64,000 nucleotides of DNA from Juglans regia. Its lineage: Eukaryota > Streptophyta > Magnoliopsida > Fagales > Juglandaceae. Where the stretch lies: assembly GCF_001411555.2 (NCBI RefSeq), contig NW_023361600.1:124001-188000 (forward strand), given 5' to 3'. Of this stretch, positions 1 to 11,347 are shown piece after piece. Below the pieces are notes generated by a model. The model had not been told where the DNA came from. It did not search any database and saw only the letters and a program-made list of their open reading frames with translations. Positions within the stretch are counted from its first letter, which is position 1; the number at the start of each line of letters is the position of its first letter. The translations under genes and the position numbers were made by a program.

Positions 1-719
1 TAAGTCTATTAAAAAAAAAATACTATAGTCTATAAATTATAATACATGTTAATTGTTATATACTATAAAACTAGCAAGTAGTGTTGTAAAAGAAACTAGA
101 TTAATATTTAATACATGTTAAATACTATAAGACAATGTATTTATAGTATTTAATTATATAAAATTGTCTAACATTATATTTTATCAAAAATTATAATTTA
201 TTATTCGTAAATCATGATATAATATTATAGTTATATTAATTAATATAATACTATTTTACTAATACCGTATATTAACTACAAAATTAGTATATTGAATATC
301 AATACTTAAATATTGATACAAGGTCTTATATTTGCATAAAATCATAATATTATTTATGCTTGTAGTTATAACACACGTGTAAGAATTAATACTAGACTAC
401 TGCTACTAGTTACTACACAATAGACACTAGTCTATTAGTCTACTAGTATGAGCTTATTAATTATTAATAATAGATATTAATACTGAATATGTATATTACG
501 TTGTAGTTTATATAATCTTATGAATACAATATTACTACTGATTAATCTTATATAAAGTAATAAGATTAATAACTAGTAATACACTAAAGTTTTTTTTTTA
601 TTATTTTAGTAATATTTTAAAGTCTTTAATAGTACTTCATAAAATGATAGAATCAAGTAGTAAGTTATAAGTTAATAAGTTATGACTTTAATCTATAGCC
701 TATAGCTTGTAAGCATAAA
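1..719. other. AT-rich intergenic DNA
   Basis: Very AT-rich sequence with many short TATTAT/TACTAT-like words and no reading frame of note. No transposon ends, RNA gene or promoter pattern was recognised. Confidence 0.6.
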
Positions 720-777
720 TTTTTATATGACAATTCAATATTTGATAAGAATAAGATATTGAATTGTCATATAAAAA
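720..777. repeat. Perfect inverted repeat (hairpin), 22-bp arms
   Basis: The left arm (720-741) is the exact reverse complement of the right arm (756-777), around a 14-base loop (742-755). The arms include TGACAATTCAATAT and ATATTGAATTGTCA. The length and perfection suggest a precursor hairpin or a tiny inverted-repeat element rather than chance, even in AT-rich DNA. No target duplication is obvious. Confidence 0.85.
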
Positions 778-2454
778 CAAGTGTGGTGTGTGGTATATTG
801 GAATGATGAGCAACAAAGCTAATCTTATATTGCTCAACAGACATGCTCAGCCCAAACAAACAGCTAATGTCACACAGGGCCTATATATATATTTCACGTT
901 GTCTAAGAATATAAACTTTGCAACGCTCCTATTATATATTGTTCAAATTTTAACATATAATAAAACCAATATTACAAATTTTACAATGATAAATATGAGC
1001 ATAAGTCTAAAATTGCAATCTCAATAATAAATACATAACCATATTAAGAAATACCAATAATATTACAACTCAACAATAATAAAATTATAATTTTGAAATA
1101 AAATATAAACGGGTTGATTTCATATTAAGTGAATTTACCCGTTTATAAAGTGTCTTAATGGGTCAACCTGTTTTGATCTGAAACCGTTAACATCAAACTC
1201 AAATCCGATAATTTTGTATCGTGTTCGTGTTGGATTCACAGATCATGTCACGTATTATCACTCACAGAAAATCTCAACCACTAATACAGAGTATAATAAT
1301 GGAAGCACAACACTTCAAGGAAAGAAAACTGTATATTTAGTTCCGATTGGGCATGTCTCTTTATGTAGACATCGAAGCACCATTTCAAGCAAGATAGATG
1401 ACTTTTGAAAAACAGTCAAAGCACCATTTCAGTGAAGATAGGAGACTTGAAAATTGTTAATGACCATTTGACGACGGTCATGGTTGGTTGAGCAGTTACA
1501 GGTAATATATGTCCATCACTAGACGTACGCGTATTCATGATATAAATCGTTGGATCGTATTGGCAAATAACGGTCATTCATTATTGACCGTTAGATTTGT
1601 CTTATTGCTCCTTGCATCGGGCGAGCTCAATGCACGGGATGAGTTAGTGACACGATTCATTGTACAATTTTTCTTGCGATTTCGCCTGCACAGTTTTTTT
1701 TTATTCAACGTGGAACTTTTTCCAAAGGCAGATTAAACAATATTAAATTTGCATATTTCAATTAAATAAACTCACATATTAGAGAGTCGCAAAAATAATT
1801 CTAAGTTCCAAAGTCTGTTTCCAAAGAGCCCCTAAGATACGTATTTGAATAAATATTTTTGGTAGTGATTGTATATGGGAAAGATAACGTATGGATCATT
1901 CCAATGAAATCTTTAACACAATTTTTTCTTAAAAAAATTGCACAATGAGCTAAATCCTAAATGGGTGAAAGTTGAGGGAAACCTCTGTGCTTCATACTTT
2001 AAAATAGTAGCGTTTTATACTTATATCAACAAATATGACTCTTGTAACCGTAAACGATGAAGAATATAATGTGCGGAATGAGAGTAAACAAGCTTCGCCA
2101 TAAAGATTCATAGATGTCTCATAGTTTGGGGTATTGATAATGGGATATTTTAACATGTTAGAATTAAAATCTAGTGTCCAAAACAGGCATGCATGCCAAA
2201 ATATTTTTTAATTGGGTCCCACTTTATTTATTTCTTTTACCAGTGGTTCCAAATTGTTTGGACACGAAGATACATGTTGGTCAAATTCCACGAATTTATC
2301 TCTAGGTGAATGATAAAACAATTTTAATGTTTTTTTTATTGCATGTAGCTTTCAGCCCAATACTTTTCATGTGTACCATACTTTGCCAGCTGCTTCATTA
2401 TTAAAACAAAAGAAATACTAAACCACTCAGAACCGTTTAGTTGTTACACTCATC
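778..2454. other. Intergenic DNA, no gene recognised
   Basis: The short open frames here (longest 87 codons) resemble nothing known to me. A stretch near 1108-1250 with CGGGTT/GGGTCAACC words looks like a fragment of a common plant dispersed repeat. Near 1375-1455 the phrase AGCACCATTTCA is repeated in two related lines. I see no other structure. Confidence 0.45.
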
Positions 2455-2865
2455 AATGTTCAATTAAGTTCAATCTAATTTTAAGTTAAATCTAATATTT
2501 AAACATCTAACTTTCAAATTATTAAATTCATCTCAACTCAAAACATTTTTACATGTGAAATTTATAATTTTTTTTCAACTTAACACATCTTTATACGTAG
2601 GACCTACAATCTTTTTCAACTTCTCATAAAAAGTATTAAACTCATCTTAACAATTAAACATACTTTAAACTAAGTTTAGATGGCTCCACATAATTCCTTC
2701 TACTATTTAACTCATTACTATTCATAAAGAACTAAATTCAGCTGAACATCTAAATACAGTCTTAAACCCATATTAGGTGGACCTCACAAAACTCATTTTA
2801 TCATCTCAACTCATTATTATTTATAAAAAACTCATTTCAGCTCAATTTAACTCAACATTCAAATA
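2455..2865. repeat. Degenerate GATGAG-type MITE remnant(s)
   Basis: Read on the minus strand, this region has repeated GAGTTGAGATGA-like words and the layout of the MITE family seen more cleanly at 37527-37726 and 63459-63660. It appears to hold at least two decayed, partly overlapping copies. I can define no ends or target duplications. Confidence 0.45.
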
Positions 2866-3677
2866 TTAATATACAATACTTTTTGTACCAACCCTCTTCG
2901 AAGACCTTTGATGCCCGATATATCACACAAGAGTGGTGCTACTCCGCCGCTTGAGTAGCATCGCTAATTGTTACCGCCATTGTTTTGCAACTTTTTTATT
3001 TTTATTATTTGATTCACAATTTTTTAATATTTTTTAAAAATAAAAAAATGGATTAATACCTTTAAAATCATTTCTTTAATTATTAAGTAAAAATAAAAAA
3101 TAAAATTTTTTTTACCAAGGGGTCAATTATTGGTGAGTTTTCCATCACACAAAAGGTGATTTCTGACCCAGGCGGTCCAAACGCATGAATATTTATTTGA
3201 GAGCGGTGCTACAATCACCGAATTTGTGTCCCGAATAGGTCATCAAATAGTGTATTTTAATTTTTTATTTCTTTTTGTTCATATATTTTTTTAATCATCA
3301 TAAACATTAAAAAAGAAAATCACAATATCATTAAAAAACACATTCTTAATCACTAAGCAAAACAAAATTAAAAAAAAAAATCATTCCGGACACTATTTGA
3401 GTCCCGAATTAGCATTTCTGTTGATTTGAGGTGGGATTTTAACATTGGAGAGTAGGTGACCTCGCACCAGTCTCTGACCTCGAAGTGACAGAAGCTTTAC
3501 ATCATTTCTTTGTGGATACCAAAGGCCAGAATGTGAGAAGGTGCTTTGGGTTCCAATAGGATCAAGAAGTAAGCAAGGAGATTTTTAAAAAAAAAAAAAA
3601 GAAGCAAGCAAGTAGAAGAGCTTTAATAGTCTGCATACCATAGGATAAGTACTCACGGGGTAGTGACTCCTTCTTGC
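2866..3677. other. Intergenic DNA with MITE-like AT-rich blocks
   Basis: The block 3205-3425 runs from GCTACAATCACCGAATTTG to GACACTATTTGAGTCCCGAA, around an AT-rich core with A-tracts. Its look is that of a non-autonomous DNA element. The block 2985-3115 is an AT-rich partial palindrome similar to the AT-rich blocks at 34598, 35217 and 36640. No coding sequence is seen. Confidence 0.4.
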
Positions 3678-4446
3678 CTTGCTATCACCACACAGTTCAC
3701 CCATTTGGTTGAAGAACTAACCAGCAGAGGCAAGAAAAGGTAAATCCTTTTGTAACCCTACAATCATATTATTGCCTTCATGAAGCAAAGACATTTTTTG
3801 TTGATGGTTTTTCTGTGTGATATATCTTCTTCATAAAAATCAGGGATTTTTCAAGAGGCAAATAGTTGGAATTAAATCTGAATGTTGACTCTAAAGACTA
3901 ATTTTTCATCTATGGTAGGAACTTTGACAGATATTGAGGTAAAAAAATTCATACTGGGGTTTGCATATAAGGATTAATTAGAAGAACATAGTGGAAAACA
4001 TTTTCTTAAAATTGTCGTTGTTGGCGTAGAAGTACCTTCAATAGGTTTTCAGGCATGTTGCAAAGTGTGGTAAAGACATTATAGTAGCAGCATACCCGCT
4101 GGAGTGGTGTTTAGAAATCACCTCAGGTATCAGTTTATGTTTTTTTTTGTCCAAGTAGAGGGCTTCAGTCCAGATATGTATGTTTTCACATACTTTAAAT
4201 GTGATAAGTCCTCTAAGTTTAAAAAGAGACCAGAATGTGATAACTCATATTGAAATAGTTTTCACTTCCTGGTTGTGAAGACGCCAGAATGTGATAACAC
4301 CTGTGATTTTAAAATGTCATCTCTGGTTTGATCTTCCTTTGAGCTTTATGTGTTCAATTGCTTTAATGTGATAAGGACTTAATTAATTGGACACTAGTGA
4401 TCATACATACACATTTTTTCCACGCAAGGCTTATATTATGTCCTTA
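3678..4446. repeat. Segmental duplicate, copy A (partner 11348-12110)
   Basis: This 0.77-kb stretch matches 11348-12110 nearly base for base, with scattered substitutions and small indels. It begins CTTGCTATCACCACACAG and ends at TTATGTCCTTA. The left part contains AGAAAAGGTAAATCC, which resembles an exon-intron border, but no protein could be read. Immediately after it the sequence changes to the intron of TNL pseudogene 1, so this boundary is a recombination junction. Confidence 0.85.
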
Positions 4447-4551
4447 TAAACAAGTAGTTAATTAGATCAAAATATAAATATATTAACTTGTTTGGAAAAT
4501 TAACGGGGAATTATTAAGAAGAAGACGTATTTATACGAGTGAGAAACTTAC

Positions 4552-4845
4552 CATCGACCCCTTCCATAGTTGTTTGATGCGGCTACGACGCATCCATAGT
4601 ACAGTAAGATTTTTTAGTTGTAAACTGCTCAACAAGGATTTCAAATGATATCCAGGCTACTCTAGGTATCGCAACTCATGGGTTGGCATGTATTTTAAGG
4701 GTTTTCCATGCCATTTTAAAGTTCGAGAATGATGAAATTTAAAAAATCTCAATTTTCTCATCTTTGACAATGCTTTGGCATTCAGTCTCTGATCTTTCGT
4801 TTCAGCACAAAACTCCACGACTATGGCTTTAGTTGCATCAGTTCC
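4552..4845 (-). pseudogene. TNL1 exon 3: first LRR exon, with stop codon
   Basis: Translation gives GTDATKAIVVEFCAETKDQ, then KYMPTHELRYLE, a TAG stop, and PGYHLK. The paralogous exon (23492-23199) has TGG at the stop position. The borders are an acceptor CTAG and the donor GTAAGTTTCTCACTCG. The following intron runs only to about 4447, where it meets the unrelated duplicated segment. Confidence 0.85.
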
Positions 4846-4928
4846 CTAGTAACCAAGAAACAACAGATTAGCAACAATTAGGATGAAAATATACCTTTTT
4901 ATATTAATATCTACACTAATCAACTTAC

Positions 4929-6058
4929 AGTATCATTCTTCAGTACGTGATAGAGATCCTCCATACCACACAGTCTACTACGTCGTCCAGGTTCTTCAGG
5001 GCATTCGCGGCGAACTATTTCATGACCCATTGTTTTAAGCAAATCATGCATGAACAACGTTCCATCTGAGATGGTGAGGAGGGACTTGTCTATGAGTACG
5101 TCAATGTTGATGCCGGGATAGTAACCAAAACTTTCTAATGTCTGCAAAAATATGTTATCTAGCCCAAAACTTTGTCGTTGGAACAAACATGCCATGTCCA
5201 AAAACAACTCTTTCTGCAAATCCTTTAGCCCCTCAAAACTTATTTGAAGTATATTCATAATTTCTTTATTAGGAATTGCTTCTAGTTGATCCCTAGCACT
5301 TCTCCTGGCAACTATCGTTCTCCCAAATAAGAAGGAACCCAAATTTTAAGAGCTAAAGGAAGGCCTTGAGCATAATTCACAAAATCCATAGATAGATCCT
5401 TGTAATTCTCTGTAGGATGGGTTTTCTTGAAGGCTGACAAACTAAAGAGTTGCAATGCTTCATCTTTTTGAAGCTGCTCAACCTTATGGATATAATTCAC
5501 TCCATGTGTTTTCAACAGATGACTATCTCTGCATGTTATAATCACCCTACTCCCTGGACCAAACCATTTCTGATCCGCTGCTAATGCCGTCAATTGCTTA
5601 TCACTATCCACTTCATCAAGGACAATAAAAACATTTTTATTACGCAGCATCTTCTTTCTCATATTTGTATTTCTTCTTGTATGGGATCTCCCTGGTTTCG
5701 ATCCCATATTTGTATTTCTTCTTGTATGATCATATAAAGAAGTTGTTTTTGTAAAGAAGTTAGACCACGAGCTTTAGATTCTTCTCTAATACAAGAAATA
5801 AAGCTGCTTCCTTCAAATCGACAATAAGAATAAGAAACTCTATCATAAATTATTTCGGCCAGCGTTGTCTTACCAACGCCACCCATCCCATGAATTCCTA
5901 CGAAGAGAACATCATCTGATTCCATATCCAATAACTCCATCATTTTGTCTACTTGGGAGTCTATTGCAACAAGTTTATCGTAATCATAACGTGAGAATCT
6001 GGAATTCAACTCACGAGATATATGTATACTATTATCTTGTATAATTGTTGATTCGTAC
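4929..6058 (-). pseudogene. TNL1 exon 2: NB-ARC domain, frameshifted
   Basis: The acceptor is ATAG before GTACGAATC and the donor is GTAAGTTG. The coding order is a linker with HISRELNSRFS, the P-loop, RNBS-A, kinase-2, RNBS-B (GPGSRVIITC), RNBS-C, GLPL and MHD. The three reading segments (6058 to about 5690, 5690 to about 5345, 5345 to 4929) are in different frames. The first break is an imperfect duplication containing TTTGTATTTCTTCTTGTATG at 5664 and 5709. The second is a one-base loss just after QGLPLALK. The paralogue is open across both sites. Confidence 0.88.
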
Positions 6059-6167
6059 CTATAAATTGATAGAACAATTAATATTGACGAGACCTGAATC
6101 GACACGAACAAAAAAAAAAAATGCTAGCTTTAGCTGATAATTAGCATTGTTTATAAGCTAATATTAC

Positions 6168-6746
6168 CTGTCGTGTATGTGCCATCCAGTGATACTACCG
6201 GCTTTTCTCAAAGCATTTCTCCACATATCCATGTCTTTCTTGTCTATCTTGGGATCTTTTTCATGTGCAGTGAACACTTCTGCAAAAGACCCACTCTGAT
6301 TTCTCACGTCAGAAGGATCCACATGGTAGAAAATAGGAAGAATTGTGAGCCTTTTCTTTTCCTCCCATTCAACGATCTCAACAAGTTCCATGAGGAACAA
6401 TTTGGAAAAAGCATAATTTGCCGAAAAAATGACCATCGCATATTGTGAATCTTGAATTGCTTTTAAAAGCGCTTGAGAAATGTATTCTCCTCGCTGTATT
6501 GCTTCATCATCCCTAAATACGAAAATGTCTTTCCGTTTTAAATCAACGTATAGATGATCCATAAAACTTGTGCGAGTGTCTTTGCCATAGAAACTAAGGA
6601 AAACTTCATATTTGCATCGAGGCCATCAAGGAAGAAGATGAGGAAGAGGTTATAATGTTTTCATCTTCTTCCGAACAAGATGAATTGTCTCTTTTTCTTT
6701 TCTTGGTATCTTCAGAAGTAGATGAAGAGGGTGTTTGAGTGGCCAT
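6168..6746 (-). pseudogene. TNL1 exon 1: leader and TIR domain
   Basis: The ATG at 6746-6744 opens a Ser-rich, Lys/Arg-rich leader (MATQTPSSST...), which in that frame stops after about 47 codons. The TIR frame (RCKYEVFLSFYGKDTRTSF) lies one base away and has an upstream stop, so leader and TIR cannot be read together without a frame change. The TIR runs to HIHDR and then the donor GTAATATT. The paralogue at 34040 has the same kind of frame offset. The Glu expected in the TIR catalytic helix is plausibly present in LMELVEIVE. Confidence 0.85.
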
Positions 6747-6853
6747 GAATAATGCAATATTGCAAGAGATTTAGAAGCTTAATTGTGGAAGGAAATATTG
6801 GTAATTTGGGGGCTTAGAGAATGAGAACAATGAAGATATCCTGAGGTGATCTG

Positions 6854-6867
6854 TATATGTATATATA
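6854..6867 (-). promoter_or_regulatory. Probable TATA box of TNL1
   Basis: A TATATATACATATA-type stretch lies about 110 bases upstream of the ATG on the minus strand. The same element is conserved at 34153-34162 upstream of TNL2, inside matching flanking DNA that includes AGAAGCTAGCCATGGAGT. Start-site placement is inference. Confidence 0.5.
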
Positions 6868-8850
6868 GAAGCTAGCCATGGAGTTCTAGTACTACTAGTA
6901 CTGGTCGACCTGAGATATCATGAGGTAAGCCCTATTTATGGTAACCCATCACAGGCCCTTGTGGCATACGAAGGTTCTGCACAACTTCTCTCATCTTGTA
7001 CTTAATAGGGTGATGGCAAAATTATAAATTAATTTGGTAAAGCTGTTGACCGACTTCGCTACATTTTCTATAGGAAGATCGAAGAAATTCATTTGACATA
7101 GTGAATATTGCAAATTAGTAGCTACTTGTTTTTTTTTTTTTTTTTTTCTAATTTTTCTGACAACCAAATTAGTGTTGCAGAGAATAAAGAAGATGGAGTA
7201 CTCAAATTTCAGATATAAAAAGGCAAAAGTTTGTCACAAATTTAATTAGAATACAAAAAACTTTGCCTCGTAGAGCAAGAGTTCAATCATTGCTTGTTTA
7301 AAATTAGCGATAGGAATTGAAACATCATGAATCGACATAGCGTACAGTATACTCAAAAGTCGACGTTGGTCAGCTTTCTCCTTTCGTTGTCATCAACATT
7401 AATAATGCATGCAAAAAGACAGAAATTTAAAATGCGTAGGGCCAATGAATTATTTGCACACCAAGGTTATTATTGATACGTAGACATTTATCAATCTTAC
7501 GAAATATTAATATATGAATAGTATTATTATGCCTTCTCAATTTGCCCACTTGGAGTGCAAATTGTATTTTTCTTTCTTTTTGCTTTTTATTTTAAACATT
7601 TTTTAAACATGTTTAAACATTTTTTAAAAAAATATATATATCAATATACTAATAGTCACTTTCGAAAAATTAAAAGACAAACTGAGAAAACATAGTAACA
7701 TTATTCTTAATATATATACAGAGTGTGTCCGTCTTCCAAAGATATCATAGAGATAAACCCATCACAAACCCTTATATGTTCATTCACTTGTAACGTGCTC
7801 ATCAACGAGTTCCTGCTATTTCGAAAATACCATAGTTTAAAAAATAAAATCATATTGTATTTGTATTGATTTATTTATTCAAAACGATGTTTTGATTGAG
7901 AAAGTTTTAAAACTTGCTTTTAACAATATTTGGAAAAGTAAGGGACTTGTTAAAACTTATTTTTAGGTAGAATATTTTGTTGGGACCAATATCTACTCAT
8001 GTCTTGATACTTGAAGTTGAAATTGAAATTGGGTTTTTCACAGCCTGGGCCCGACCAGGAAAGCCTGAGCCCAAAAGAAGGGATAGGCTCAACCTTCAGC
8101 AAGTCCATAGGATAAAACCATGAAGCCAGAATCCATACGTTTTGCCATAGACAAAATATATATAGTTGTACCATACGTATTGTTTGGAGTAGCCAACAAT
8201 CCATGTATATATAGATTGAACATGTCCGATATCCTGAACTAGAGCATTTCCAATAGATTTTGTAAAATTTAAAAGAAATAACTCAATATAGTCCATCCAA
8301 TAGATTATGTATTTTATAACTAATATCTAGTTTGATACAGTAGCATCTCTACTTCTACGGAACACTATTCACACTTGTATAAGTATTTAATTCAATTCTC
8401 TCTCTAATTTTTACTCTTTATTCATTTTTTTATATGCTTTCTACTTTTTACTTTATTTTAAATTAATAAAATATATTAAAAAGTATAATATTTAAATGAT
8501 ATAAAGAAAAAATAGATAAGCTTATGTGTGGTATATTGTAAAAGTCAATATGTAAAATAAAAAAAGTGGATTTTGATGATATATTTTAAAGGATAGGATG
8601 AAGAATCAATTGGGAGTGCTATGTATCAGTTTGCAAATCTAACTCGTATAAGATCTCAATGTACTTTCACAGACACACACTCTCTCTCTCTCTCATAGTC
8701 AGGGGAAGAGGCTCCTTTCGGCATTAATGCCTACATGCATACATCATCCGGGGTGTATTGTTAAGAGGATGGTAGCATCCCTCATTACTCATTGAAATGA
8801 GGATGTGATAGTACGAGAATACCATATCATGTATATTTAAGAGAAAAAAG
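6868..8850. other. TNL1 upstream region, duplicated upstream of TNL2
   Basis: The sequence around 7300-7420 (AAAGTCGACGTTGGTCAGC) matches 34430-34520. The stretch 7480-8640 matches 37790-39160 closely, for example ATGGATTATAT-type intergenic words and the CTCATGTCTTGATA tract near 8000 and 38540. This marks the TNL pair as a segmental duplication including more than 1.5 kb of upstream DNA. A short CT run lies at about 8681-8694. No gene is recognised; the minus-strand frames at 7950-8296 are weak. Confidence 0.6.
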
Positions 8851-10035
8851 CTGGATGCAGGCGAGTTTGCACACGCCCTTGGGCACGAAAAAGACTTGGG
8901 ATGGCCAACTAGAAATTGATAAGGTACGTTTCAATGAGTGATGCGTCAAGGTGGGAGAGGAGAAATCTTCACGAAGCCCCTTTATTTTTTTCACTACTCA
9001 AGCTTGAGATATCATGTAAGAAATTCAACACTGATTGAAAATTATCGTGTAAAATGAGACTACAAGTTAATCTGCCAATTGAAAACAAATTTATTAACCT
9101 ATCCAACAAGTCTCCACAGCCCACGACCAGAACAAATCCACCACTGAAAGTCCTACTAGGCGACACCGTGAGAAACCAAAACCGAGCAACACCTTCTACA
9201 CTGTGAGCCTCCCCTCCATAGACGAGCAACCGACGGCAAACCACAACAACCATAATGTCGTAAGAGAGGTTCCACCGTGTTCTCTATTTCGGGAAGTAAA
9301 AAATAGAGCAAATTCTCTTGGCCCTCAGCCCAGCTTCACCGTGCACAGAAACTTCCAACCACCTTGTGGGTCAGCGTCTTAACAAACCAAGCCACTGAAT
9401 ACTCCTCCACAAACAACCTTGGCTGCCCAGCCCCACTACATTGCCACCCTGCACCATGACCCATGCTGCCCAGCCAGCACCTAAGGCCAAACACCATAGA
9501 AACTGCCACAACCCTGCACTCTGAACCACCATGGAAACAACCGACGAAAAGGCCCTGTTTTGCTACCCCTGAAACAAATCAATCCTACGCATAACCCAAC
9601 TGCCACTGCTCCCTTGAGCTGCCGCACATAGCGGCCAACAACCATGGATGAAAAACACTAGCCTGCCCCACTAACGCTCTACCCAAGTCCTTGTTGCACC
9701 ACCACCCAACCTCGTGTATGTACAAATCGGCAACAAGAAGAAGAGAAGCCAGCCACTGTGACCCTCACTCCCATGTTTCAAGATATGAGAGTGGAATTTG
9801 GGTCATGAAGGAATGAGGAATATGAAAATGGGGTGCGAAAATTAGATTAGGGTTGACGAATGGAACCTAACTAGTTCTTCTAATCAGATCTGGGAATGGA
9901 CACAGTGAATTAACCTCTGTTGTCTTCTTCGTCATGTTTTTCTTCTTTTGTTTGTTTTTATTAAAAAACGGAGCTAACATGAAGGATCATATGGGGCATG
10001 CGCAATTTCGTGCGCAAACTCGCCTACATGTAGTG
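8851..10035. mobile_element. Candidate DNA element with inverted ends
   Basis: The left end (from 8851) has GCAGGCGAGTTTGCACACG. The right end (to 10035), read in reverse complement, has GTAGGCGAGTTTGCGCACG. Between them lies C-rich, low-complexity-looking sequence (about 9250-9760) with many CCACC and GCCCAGC words and no coherent reading frame. I could not identify a target duplication or a superfamily. It may be a Mutator-like non-autonomous element, or two inversely placed copies of another repeat. Confidence 0.4.
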
Positions 10036-10476
10036 AAATTGTATTTCAGAATACTTAATATTTTTTTTTTCCCAAAATGTCCTATCTATCTATGCTATGT
10101 TATTAAAAATTAGTTCTTACAGAAAATAATTTTACTAGTATTGCAATTTATGATAAGATGATAAGACCACGTTATGCATACTGTAGAATTATGTAACAAT
10201 ATTCTTTTAACCTACTTATTTCAAGAGTATGAATAAATATATATTTTGCTTCAATTTTTCATTTTTGTTATATTTTTGTTTTATGCTATATTATAAGAGT
10301 TATAATTTTGTGGAAAAGCAATATCAATAGGAAGGCAAAATCTTCCAACTGGCGATTCCGATGATGTCCAAAAAAAACCTCTAATGAAATATTGCCATGC
10401 AGACCACTTAGGGGACTTATCTTGAACTGCAAAACATAGGATGCCCAAACCCTTTCTCTTCTAACCCCACTAACGC
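10036..10476. other. Intergenic DNA, nothing recognised
   Basis: AT-rich sequence without coding potential or visible repeat ends. Confidence 0.5.
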
Positions 10477-10893
10477 CTAGGCCACTTCTCTTCCCTCACT
10501 AACGCCTAGACCATTTCCCACAATTTGTGCAAACACAGGTTCAAATTTTCTAAAATCAACAAACACGACATGATACTTGAGAAATTTATCAAAATTTGGA
10601 CAGCCATGTCCAACAATTTGTGTAAATACATGTTCAGACTTTCCACAATCAGCAAACACCACGTGATATGTGACAAATTGGGAACCATATTTGTGGACAG
10701 CCATATTTTGAGGTGCGATATTGGAACAACAAGTGAAGAAGGGGAAAAAAAGAAAAGGAAAATAGACAATCAAATTGAGAAGAATGAGAAAAGTGAGGTG
10801 CGAAAAACTAAGCAATAGCTGATTAACGTGCAACGACAACACAAGCGGCTGGTGGGCAAGATGAACTAGCAAGAAGACAACCAGATCTTTCAA
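10477..10893 (-). CDS. Unrecognised 138-codon frame with two 31-residue repeats
   Basis: I do not recognise this protein. The minus-strand frame contains two related blocks, YHVVFADCGKSEHVFTQIVG and YHVVFVDFRKFEPVFAQIVG, encoded by a direct DNA repeat of period 93 bp (10520 and 10613). The N-terminal part is hydrophobic and Leu-rich. It could be a fragment of a repetitive-element protein or just an ORF over a tandem duplication. No neighbouring exons or promoter are seen. Both repeats stay in frame because 93 is a multiple of three. Confidence 0.25.
   Translation of the reverse strand: MKDLVVFLLVHLAHQPLVLSLHVNQLLLSFSHLTFLILLNLIVYFPFLFFPFFTCCSNIAPQNMAVHKYGSQFVTYHVVFADCGKSEHVFTQIVGHGCPNFDKFLKYHVVFVDFRKFEPVFAQIVGNGLGVSEGREVA
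10515..10705. repeat. Two-copy 93-bp tandem repeat
   Basis: ACAATTTGTG begins at 10520 and again at 10613. The following bases match with substitutions (CAGGTTCAAATTTTC against ATGTTCAGACTTTCC, then AATCA(A/G)CAAACAC). Divergence is moderate, so the duplication is not recent. Confidence 0.75.
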
Positions 10894-11347
10894 GAATGAC
10901 CAAATGGGGCTGGTAGGTCTTTTTATTTTGGTAAGGATTCCATGTGATCATCCTCATCACTTTAAATTGTATACTACTCCTATTTCTATTAGGGGGCATT
11001 AAACTCCCTTTGGCAAACAGTCTGTTCCGAAGTGGAAATCCAATAGAAAAGAATAGAAAAAGTTTAGTTATAATTAGCGCTCATCTATAAGAGTTCATGT
11101 ATTGAAATTAGGCTAAGTCATAATTGCTTTAGGATTAGGATCTTAGGGAAAAACTTATTTGTCCTCTTTGGCCAATTGAAATCCAAAACTATTGCCCAAT
11201 GCAAGCACAAATTAACTTGAGATATATTTATCTAACCTTATTAATAATTAAGTCGCACATACAAATTAGCCAGAGAGTCTTTTCTATTGGTCAGCACAGC
11301 CAACATATGCATTTAAAAACCACAACTACCTTCTGATCATCATTTCT
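10894..11347. other. Intergenic DNA, nothing recognised
   Basis: No reading frame or repeat boundary is seen before the duplicated segment starts at 11348. Confidence 0.5.

Larger units (their letters stand above)
4552..6746 (-). pseudogene. TNL pseudogene 1 (TIR-NB-ARC-partial LRR)
   Basis: TNL proteins are intracellular immune receptors: the TIR domain is an NADase/signalling module, NB-ARC is the nucleotide switch, and the LRR senses. Three exons are visible: TIR (6746-6168), NB-ARC (6058-4929) and the first LRR exon (4845-4552), all with GT/AG borders. Motifs include VFLSFYGKDTR, the P-loop GIHGMGGVGKTT, kinase-2 VFIVLDEVDS, GLPL, and MHDLLKTMGHEIVR. Lesions: the MATQTP leader is out of frame with the TIR; a net +20-bp insertion near 5660-5688 from a local 45-bp-period duplication shifts the frame; one base is missing near 5342; and in exon 3 a Trp codon in LEWPGYHLK is TAG. 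The remaining LRR exons and the C-JID are absent, because copy A of the duplicated segment abuts intron 3. The close paralogue lies at 21779-34040. Function as a receptor is very unlikely. Confidence 0.92.

Noticed and set aside
6173..6448. Plus-strand frame of 91 codons
   Set aside because: Antisense shadow of the TNL1 TIR exon.
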